Assembly: GCA_945923475.1 (NCBI GenBank)
Contig: CAMELE010000019.1
Location: 1 to 37,796 of the forward strand
Length of the DNA: 37,796 bases
Reading direction: 5' to 3'
DNA from: an uncultured Mollicutes bacterium
Lineage (GTDB): Bacteria > Bacillota_I > Bacilli_A > Acholeplasmatales > Anaeroplasmataceae
The translations under genes and the position numbers were made by a program. The notes below the pieces were generated by a model, which was not told the origin of the DNA, did no database searches, and worked only from the letters and a program-made list of their open reading frames with translations. The stretch's first letter is position 1. Each line of letters starts with the position of its first letter. This document shows, in pieces, positions 28,742 through 37,796 of this stretch.

Positions 28742-31700
28742 ATGGCTTATAATAGAAAAGAAGAATATTTAGCTGTAGTAAAATAGCCTAAATAGATTAC
28801 TGATGAATTATTAGAGACTATTGATTATATTGCACAAGCACGGGATGCCGAGTTGTCTTTTGATAAAACTATAATTGCTGAAATTGTAAGCCTTAATAAT
28901 GCAGATACTGGTGAGTATTTTGTTGAATACTAGAAAGGTAAATTTAGAGCTTATGCTCCTATTGGAATTAATTATACTTATTCTAAAGGAACTAATGTTT
29001 ATGTAAAAATCCCAGGTGGAGATTTTACATAGAAAAAAACAATAGAAGGAAAGGTTTCAGCGTCTTCTTATACAGAAGAAGAGTATGAAGATTTATCTCA
29101 ATAGGTTATTGAAGTAAATGAAATTCATAGTGATGGCAATGAATATGGTATTTTGGCATATGCACCAGAAGGTAATACTTACTATGAAAAAGTAATTTAT
29201 AGTAATGAAAAATTAGAAGAAAATTCTATTTTTACTAGTTTAATTAGTACATATCCTAATATCATGATTTCAGCGGATTTTAGGACTTAGTTTTATGGCA
29301 TTATGGTTGCTGGTAATTATGGTTTAAAAATAGAATTTGAAGAAAAAGATACTGGAGTTATTTTTACTCGTCGTTTAGATATTACTAATTTTTCAGGTAG
29401 TATTTATAACTATGAAGTATTTTCACCTTAGTATGCTATTTATAATTTCCAAGGAATTAATTTACTTGGTGTAAGAAAAATTACATTTTTCCAAGAACGG
29501 TTTATTGATTATGATAAAGTATATAATAGTAAAAATGAGTTAATTCAAACTTATGATGAAGATCCAAATATTTTTTGTAAAAATATAAAACTTTGTTTTG
29601 TAGATTTGCAAGATACAACAAAAGATTTATATTATGTAGGCATAAGTGCTCCTCAAGGTTTATCATTAATATATGATACAGATTCTATTGTCTTAAAAGG
29701 TGTATTTTATTATGCCAATAAAGATATATTAGATAAAAAAAATTGTGTTTGTTATTGGTATAAATAGAATCCTGCTATTTTATCTGGTGATGAAAAATAT
29801 GATAAAATTGCAGGGCCGGGATGGGAATTAATTAATGATAAGACAAAAGTTAATTTTAATGAATTAACTGTTTCTGGAAAAGATGTTTATCAATAGATGA
29901 GATATAAATTAGTAGTAGTTTATAATTCTTCAGTCACATTAGATAAGGATGTAAGAGTTGTAAAATATTATAATGAACGTTTTACAATAATACGTAATGA
30001 TGTAAGTGATACAGAAGTTAAATTAGAAATAGTCGATGGACGTGAAAAAACTGAAACGGCAGACTGGTATGTTGATTTTATGGATGGTTCATATGTTGCT
30101 TTAGATAAAAATGTCAGTTCTATTGATGTATCTAAATATTTAGATTATGGTACTGTAATGTTTTATACAGTTAGTTTATTAGAAGACGGCAATTATGTAC
30201 CATGTGAATATAAATTAACTAATTATCAATCTGATATTCCAGTAAGAGTAATATTTAATGGTAATGATACTTTTTAGTATGATAAAAATAATAGTATTAC
30301 TGTAGATTAGTCAGAATCAGAAATGATTATTACTCCTACTATTACAGTTAATAAAGATAATGTAGGTATTAAAACAGTTACTTGGTATTCACCTGATGGA
30401 GGTTAGTTATTTGAATACGCTACTACTAAGATAACCAATTCAATGATTTCTAGATTATGGGTTAATCCAAAAGATAATTCAGTACATTTTAATATCCGGC
30501 AAAAACGTATTGCTGGTTATACTAATAATACCTTAATTTTAAAAGTTATTACATTAACTGATAAAGAGTATTATTTTAATAAAACTATTTATTTTAGTAA
30601 ATAGGGTGAATATGATTTAAACGGCAGAGATTATACATTTATAATTAAATAGTGTGATGAAAATGGAAATGAAATTTCTAAACGGCCACTAAATAAAATT
30701 GGAGATAATTATAATCCTATTTATTTTAAAGCTGAATTACGACTTGATGGAGAAATTATTACTGCTGATACTAAATATAAAGATGAAGAAGGAAATGTAC
30801 TAGGTAGTTATAATTTAAATTTAAAACGTACTGATATTCATGTTTCCAGCGAAAAATTAACTGATACTATATATAAAGTAAATAGCTTTACTGAAGATAA
30901 ACAAGGACAATATTTTATTAAATTTAGTCTTACAGTTGGCATTAAAGGAAAAACTGAGGGAACTAAAGTATTAAATTATTGGTAGCCTATAATGGTCAGT
31001 GAAAATATTGATATTAATAATATAAAAGAAATAAGTATTCCTGATAGAATTACTTATGATAGTTCTGGAACAGCAAGTTATCATTCGGTAAATGCTATTT
31101 CATTTATTTATTATTGTAATAGAGTAAATGTATAGTTAATTGGGCCTTATAGTTATTCTATGACTTCTAATTTATTTTTATACCCATTAGAAGAAAACGG
31201 TTAGAGGACTGGGTATTATAAATTAATCCCTACCTCTACTTTTGGCGGAGCTTATTTCGCTGAAGAAACTGATACTGTAAACACATCTCCTATGGGGGCT
31301 ATTTATATTACTATCCCAACTGATAGGTATGGAGATAATACTAAAAGGTATTTAGTTTATCCAATAGTAATGTTAATAGAACGAGATGGAAATGTTAGTG
31401 ATGTAGAAGAAGATGATGGTACTGATATTCCAGTATTAGATGAAGAAAACCCAGAATTTACTAAGCCCATAAAACCTAGCTTTTCTCACTAGGGCGGTAA
31501 GTATGATTAGATAGCTAGGCCATAGGAAAATGAATAGAAAGGATATTTGGGTGGAAGAACTTATATAGGAGATGCTTGGGAAAAACACCGTAAAATTCCT
31601 ATCACTAATCCTGTAGAACCTACAAAATATTCGACACAAAAAGTACGATCTTTAAAAAATGAAATAGATACTAGCGGTTATGTGTCTGGATTGTATCAAT

Positions 31701-31951
31701 ATGATAATGATGATATCCCTACTAATATTTTGCGAGCAGATGGATTAGTTAAATTAGGAGGAGATAAACTAACTATTGATATTGATGGTAATTTAACTTT
31801 AAATGAAAATACTCCAAGTAATATATTAACTATAGCAAAATTATTAAATGAATTAACTTCTAATGTAGATTTTAAATAGGAATTAATTAATAATATAGTT
31901 CCTCCACCTTAGAAGAATATTAAAATACGTAATTGGTATATTGAAGAATGA
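28742..31951 (+). CDS. Large tail/baseplate protein, function unknown
   Basis: A 1,069-residue protein from ATG 28742 (AAAGGAG upstream) to TGA. It holds about 23 TAG codons, with the first two at codons 15 and 18. It is mainly beta-like, with many Tyr, Asn and Asp residues, in repeats of domain-like blocks, and ends in a segment GLVKLGGDKLTIDIDGNLTL before a short helical tail. It follows the tape measure gene, where distal tail and baseplate proteins are encoded. No catalytic motif was found. A baseplate or receptor-binding component is likely from position only. Confidence 0.7.
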
Positions 31952-31980
31952 TGGATTTTTATCCATCATTCTTTTTTTTT
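31944..31980 (+). terminator. Intrinsic terminator overlapping the stop of the 1,069-residue gene
   Basis: AAGAATGATGGAT (31944-31956) pairs with ATCCATCATTCTT (31961-31973) around TTTT, followed by a T run. The TGA stop codon lies within the left arm. About 77 bases of AT-rich sequence follow before the next gene, without a convincing promoter. Confidence 0.9.
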
Positions 31981-32057
31981 ATTTGGACCAAAATAGTATG
32001 TTTACAATATATAATTTTTAAAAATTAATAGAAATAAGAGTTAAAGGAGGTCAATAA

Positions 32058-35000
32058 ATGGCAACATCTACAATAAATGTAAATAGAGTATATCCGCCAA
32101 TTGTAAATAGCTCAATACCAGCATATTTAGCTACTGCGGAATCTTTAAATATAAATTTTTCTTTGCCTAAATCGTTGAATTATGATGATGTAAAAAATAT
32201 TTCAATAAAATTTAGCCAATAGTCAAATAATAAAAGTGTTGTAAATACAGATATTTATTATGATGGAATTATTTATATGGAAAAGCCTACTACCTCTACT
32301 AATGGAATATATACAGTCACTGTAAAGAATTCTGATATAAAATTAGGAGATACCATTGGGTGGGTTTCTAATACTTTTTATAAAATTCAAATTCGATTTG
32401 GATATAGTAAATTAGATTATGAAAAAAATAAAATTGCGTTTTTCAAATGGAAAAAAACACAAACATTAATAAATGGATTTTCAGAATGGTCTAATGTTAT
32501 AATTACTAAAGCAATAGAAGAACCTATAGTAAATATCTTAAATAATAAAGAAATAACCAATCTTGATGTTGGTTTTATATTAACTAAAAGTGAAAATGTA
32601 GAAACAACTAGATTTCCTAAATTCCAGGGCGGCTACCATTGTGCGGCCGAAGAGCCTATGGATAAATATCGTTTTAGACTATATGAGGGAGCTTATAATA
32701 GTTTAAATTAGCCAACTCTTGACCCTTATCTGTCTAGCGGATGGTTATAGTTTAATGGAGGCGGCCAAGATTATTATACAGGGTTGGTTGAATATAGTTT
32801 TAATAGATAGTTAGATTATTTAGGTCATAAAACTTATTCTGTCGTTTTAGACGTAATAACTGCTAATGGCTATTAGAAATCTTCTGAATTTTATAATTTT
32901 ACAATTACTGAAAGTTATTTAAAATAGTTAGAGTCTTTAGTATTTATTATTAAGGATAATACTGGAGATACTACAATTTAGCAAAGACTATTTAACACAA
33001 ATGAAGTTAGTTTTGAAACTTATAAGAGTTATTTTAATATCGAAGGTGAAAATCCTACCTATATTAGAGGATATTTTGATAACTGTGTTGAAAATGGAAT
33101 AAATTATCAAGCTGGTGATATTGTTTATAGGACAGGCATTGTTGGTATAAATGCTGAAGAACATATTTTATCTCGTGATACCAGAGTAAAAGCAGTTGAG
33201 AATTTTACTCATAATATTCGTTCTGACGAGAATGCCAGTTTAGAAATTTATATAAAAAATAATCCTTATAAAGTAACAGAACATACCATTGATACTACTA
33301 TTACTGGTGAAAAAATAGAATATGATAAAGTAGTTTTAAAATATCAACCTCTTGATGGAACTTTTATTTTATCTAGGGCTTGTGAAAAAGATAATTATAC
33401 TCAATGGGAAGATATTGCTCAATTCGATTGGTATAATGAATCTAATTATGATAATGAATTAACATTATTATATGAAGATTTTACCATTGAGAGTGGAGTT
33501 AAATATAAATATGCTTTACAAAAGAAAAATTTAGCTGGCCTTAGAAGTGCTCCTAAATATGAAGCATCTGATATTGATACTTCGCCGGCACATTGGTCTA
33601 ATTTTTAGTATAGTTATATTTATAATAATGGTATTCAAGTTCGTTTAAATTTTGATTGCAAAATAAATAGCTATAAACATACTACTCTATTTTAGAAATA
33701 GGATAGTTTAAATTCTAAATATCCTATTATATTGCGGAACGGTCTTGCACATTATGCTGAGTTTTAGTTAGGTGCTAAGATTTCTTTACTTAGTGATGAA
33801 GATTCTTCTTTCTTGATGCGTAACGATACTAAGGGTGGATATTATCACAGTTGGTATGGTGATATAGTTATTTCTAAAGATAAATATATAGAAAATTTTA
33901 CACGAGATTTACAAACGCCTTATAATGATAAATTAACATTAGGTCAATATACAAATATTGATGCTTCTGTATTTAATACTTCACCAACTAATAATAATAT
34001 TTATATGGAACGCATTTATCGTCATTGGGTAGAAGAATTCCTTAATGATGGTGGATATAAATTATTTAAATCAGCAACAGAGGGCAATCATATTATTACT
34101 TTAACTAATGTCTCTTGGACTCCACAAGCTTCTTTAGGAAGAATGATTTATGATTTTAGTTCTACAGCTTATGAAGTAGCAGAGTTTAATTGTGATAATA
34201 TTAAATTATATAATATTAATCCTTTAACAACTTTATCTAATAATTCTAAGTTAGCTATACAAAATGCTAATACTAAAAATAAAGTAGTTATTGGTTAGGT
34301 GGCTAGAACATTTAATGGCCAATTAGATAAAGAAGTAAATGGAAATTCTTTAAAAATTATTTCTAATCCTAAATTTAATGAAAAATATGATAATATTTAT
34401 GAAGCTATTAAATTATAGGAAGAAGTTGAAATTAGTGAAGAAAAAAAATATAAATTAATGAAAGTCCGTTCGATTTGGGTTGAGTAGTATCCTAAGTTAA
34501 GTTTAAAAAATAGGATTGAGTATTTAAAACATCAAAATGGTCTATCTATGATTGAATAGTTAGAAAATGCTGTTGAATTATTACGATGTGAATAGTTATT
34601 AAAAGAATACGAAAAAAATCAAACTAACATAATAACTATGATAATTAATGGCAAAGAAATTTCTATGATGCCTAGCCGTATATATCATATTGATGATATG
34701 AATTTACAATCTATGTATTTAAAATTTACTCGACCTGTTTTAATTAACTATATAGCTGAAATAGAAGAAGAAGATTATTTACAAATGGTAACAGTAGCAA
34801 CCCGAGAATTTGTTCAATGGGGGCAAATAGGAGGAGTATTTACTGATACTAAAGATATATTAGATAATCATTAGTTTTTTAGAAATGATGATACTAATAT
34901 AGTTAATGAGGATTACAATTATAGTTTGTATTCTACTCGAAATATTATGGAAGTGTTGAAAGAAAAGATACATACTTCTATTTTAAATGATTATAGTGGA

Positions 35001-35477
35001 GAAAAAATAAATTCTTCTTTTGAAATTTTATATAATAAAATAAATGAGTTTTTAGATAAGATAGATGATGACACAGATTCTATTGAAAATTTGTTAATTG
35101 AAGGAACTGAATTATTAGAAGAATATCGTCCGCTATCTGGATTAGTTTTAAATGATTAGACTGATGCTTGGATGAATGGTTCAAATCAATTGGTAGTTTA
35201 TAATTTTAATGGTATTGAAAGCCTAGAAATTGAAGCTGACGCTAATACAGATATTGTATTTGGCAGAAACAATGAAGTTGATAGTAGTACTGGTTCTATT
35301 TCTCCGGCCAATGAGGGTAATCATATTCGAGTTGGGCCAACAAATAAAATAGTATTAAATCCTTTAAAAAGCACAATTAAATCATTAGAGTTTGCTCGTC
35401 CTTCTTATGCTATTATTAATTATAAAGCTGTTTCTTCCTTAGAGCTAAAAGGATATATTAATACAAATGAGGAGTAA
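32058..35477 (+). CDS. Large tail/baseplate protein of Firmicute phage type
   Basis: A 1,139-residue protein from ATG 32058 (AAAGGAGG upstream) to TAA, with about 19 TAG codons. The N-terminal part (VNRVYPPIVNSSIPAYLA, then FSLPKSLNYDDVKNISIKF) and the internal SKYPIILRNGLAHYAEFQLG are patterns I recognise from large tail proteins of long-tailed gut Firmicute phages, next to the baseplate hub gene. It appears multi-domain, beta-rich and fibre- or baseplate-like, with a helical segment near residues 800-1000. Its precise role (receptor binding or structural spacer) is not known. Six bases separate it from the next gene, whose ribosome site lies in its last codons. Confidence 0.75.
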
Positions 35478-35482
35478 ATAAT

Positions 35483-37796
35483 ATGAGAGAATATTTGACT
35501 GATTCAAAATTCTTATCTATGTTAGATGAGATGCGTATAAAAAAACATTACGCTAAAATTACTGTATTATCATTTGTAGATGAAAAACCTTTGCGTGAAA
35601 TTTAGGGAATAGCTACGGCTGGATCTGTTACTGTTAATGGACAAGCTGCATTACGTCGTACAATAAGCTTAACAGTAAGTGGAATAGAAAATGAAAATGA
35701 TATAAATAATATTGAAAATATAATTTCAATAAATAAAAAAGTAAAGATAGAAGTAGGGCTTGAAAATCCATTTGAAGATTATAAAAATTATGGAGATATT
35801 ATTTGGTTTCCTCTTGGTACTTATGTAATTAATCAAGCCACTACCTCTACTACTGCTTCTTCAGCAAATATTTCTATTTCAGGCAAAGATAAAATGTGTA
35901 TGCTTGATGGAACTTGCGGAGGTACATTACCTTCGGCGGTTACTTTTCATGAAACATAGTATGAAGATGATAACGGAGATATTTTTATAGAACAAGTACC
36001 TATATTTACTATTATTAAAGAATGCGTAACACATTTCGGTAAAGAACCAGAATAGAATGTTATAATTAATGATGTAGATATGACAGCTAAACTTAGTACA
36101 AAATATGTAGGTCAAAACCCTATATGGTTTTCAAAAGATTATAAAAGTTTTGTTATTAGCGAAAATGCACCTGAAGATGAAAATTTTTTATAGCATAAAT
36201 TTATTTATGGACAAGATGTTGGATACCAAGAAACAGATTTTACTTATCCCGGAGAATTGGTATTTTCTGCTGGCGATACAGTAACTTCTGTTCTTGATAA
36301 AATTATTGAATCTTTAGGCAATTATGAATATTTTTATGATTTAGATGGTCATTTCATATTTTAGCAGAAAAAGAATTATTTAAATTATTATTATACTCCA
36401 ATTACTTAGATTAATGATAATTATTATATTAAAGCTTTTTCTGACAGTAAGTATTATTATACTTTTATTGATGCTAAAGATGCTTTATCTTATTATAATA
36501 GCCCTAAATATGAAAATATAAAAAATGATTTTATTGTTTGGGGCGATAAAACAAATGCTAATGGGGTTACTAAGACTATCCAATATCATTTGGCTATTGA
36601 TGAAAAACCACAAATTGATTTAGCTAATTAGTATATGTGGGATATTACCAAAGGCAATGGAGATCATGCTTATTATTTATTTGAATATGAAAAAAATAAT
36701 TATAACTAGACCCCTGAACAAAAAGCTATTGAAATAATCTATACTGAAAATCATAGTGAAATTACTGATAGTTCAATAGAAACAGCCATTAAGAAAGATA
36801 TAACAAATAATATTTTATAGAATTATTCTTTTTATAATGGTGATTAGTTTATCTTGTATTATAAGGTTATTTTTTCTGACTAGATAAGATATTACAAAGT
36901 AGTATTATTAAATAAAGAAATTATTGATTTTATATATCTTGAAGATTTAACTGATACTATTGATTTTACTTATTTAGCTTTTGGAGTTTATCCTAAGAAA
37001 GATGAAGAGGATGAATCAGATGATAGTAGTTCTTCTGACAATGAGCCGATAGATCATCCTGACAAACCCAATGCCCCTGGTTTAGATCCAGGCTTTGGTA
37101 TTCCTGACTCTTGGCATAAAGGTACTTAGGAAGATAAACAAAATTAGTTAAATCCTGATTTTAATGTAGATCCAGATGGATCTTCTAAACCTCCTAATGA
37201 TTCTGATGATAAAAAAGATGATACTACAAAAGTAAAAAATAAAGAATTTTATTTAGTATAGAAAAGAATTATAGATAATGTTGATGTTTTAGGATATTAT
37301 AATAAAAAAGGCGAATGGATATAGATTTTTGAATTATCAGAAAAATTAAATTTAACTAATATAAATAATTTAATAAATAAAGTAAAATAGAATTATTATT
37401 TAAAAATTATAAAAGATATAAATTTTGATGAAATTAATAAAGAATATGATTTTAATTTTATTAATCAAAATAATATTTTATTAGTTTCAAGCACTGGTTT
37501 ATTAATTTATAAATTAAACTCTTATGATTCTAAAGGCAATAAACAAGAATACAATTATAGTATTCCTGATAGTTATTCTGCTATTAAAGATTTAGAAAAT
37601 AAAACATTAATATCAGAAGAAGAGCATAAAGAATTAGTTAAAGTTTTATTAGAATATTATAAAACAAATAAAGATGATCTAATAGATGATATTACTTTAA
37701 TTTACAATTATACAGATATAAATGATATTTCTGGCGATAACTCATCTGGTTCTGATAATAAAAAAGGTAGTGACTTACTTCTTCCATTCTTAGATC
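35483..37796 (+). CDS. Baseplate hub / Tal-like protein, partial at right edge
   Basis: At least 771 residues from ATG 35483 (GAGGAG upstream) to the window edge, with about 16 TAG codons. The N-terminal text MLDEMRIKKHYAKITVLSF, the REIQGIATAGSVTVNGQAAL stretch and DIIWFPLGTYVINQ are typical of gp27-like hub or tail-associated (Tal) proteins of Firmicute siphophages, which close the tube tip and carry fibres or lysins. An acidic, Ser/Pro-rich low-complexity stretch (about residues 510-585) looks like a flexible insertion. The gene continues beyond the window, so any C-terminal lysin domain cannot be seen. Confidence 0.75.

Noticed and set aside
31981-32057. A promoter in front of the 1,139-residue gene
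   Set aside because: TTGGAC and TATATA/TATAAT-like boxes occur, but spacing is 19-21 bases, too weak to call in such AT-rich DNA.
1941-35477. Interpretation of the many TAG codons as pseudogene decay or sequencing errors
   Set aside because: Only TAG interrupts the frames; TAA, TGA and frameshifts do not, and conserved motifs continue on both sides of each TAG.
32058-37796. Diversity-generating retroelement target in the tail genes
   Set aside because: No template/variable repeat pair and no reverse transcriptase are visible in the window.

Overview
This window is most likely a large part of the late, structural region of a tailed double-stranded DNA phage. It is AT-rich, uses strong Shine-Dalgarno sequences (AAGGAG/GGAGG) and near-consensus TTGACA/TATAAT promoters, which suggests a low-GC Firmicute host, plausibly a gut Clostridium-type bacterium (inference). 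The gene order is head packaging, capsid, neck, tail tube, tape measure and baseplate, with no sheath gene seen, so a long non-contractile (siphovirus-like) tail is expected.

The key to reading the sequence is that TAG is not a stop. Nearly every rightward gene is broken by in-frame TAG codons, about 240 by hand count, yet each open frame runs on to TAA or TGA with the next start correctly placed. Reading TAG as glutamine restores full-length TerL, portal, prohead protease/scaffold, a 3,231-residue tape measure protein and three large tail proteins. In a nuclease gene it restores a Gln in a GxQHY-type motif. With the standard code this region would be called as dozens of fragments. No suppressor tRNA is visible, so it must be encoded outside the window or by the host.

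Layout. (1) 1-470: a GC-richer, strongly structured leftward leader with two 17-bp-spaced promoters and a boxA-like motif resembling rRNA leaders, entering a gene cut by the left edge. (2) 470-1771: mostly non-coding, then a small leftward cluster (AbrB-like regulator, a one-membrane-segment protein and a tiny basic protein), ending in a strong leftward terminator. (3) 1801-1912: divergent consensus promoters. (4) 1941-8137: two zinc-knuckle proteins (the second probably TerS-like), TerL, a nuclease of homing-endonuclease type, and portal. (5) 8150-11667: protease-scaffold fusion with a likely nested scaffold start, a capsid-associated protein and the major capsid protein. (6) 11767-15587: six neck/connector genes, four of which overlap. 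(7) 15667-18890: tail tube protein, a small protein, an unrecognised 426-residue protein and a tail assembly chaperone. (8) 19001-37796: tape measure protein with an NlpC/P60 peptidoglycan peptidase, two >1,000-residue tail/baseplate proteins and a baseplate hub (Tal-like) protein cut by the right edge.

The late region is cut into transcription units by intrinsic terminators, several of which overlap the stop codon. The major capsid and tail tube genes, which should be the most highly expressed, contain no TAG and prefer CAG for Gln, whereas most other late genes are dense in TAG. This fits a recoded lytic programme in which TAG suppression limits or times translation of late proteins, while the bulk structural proteins are exempt.
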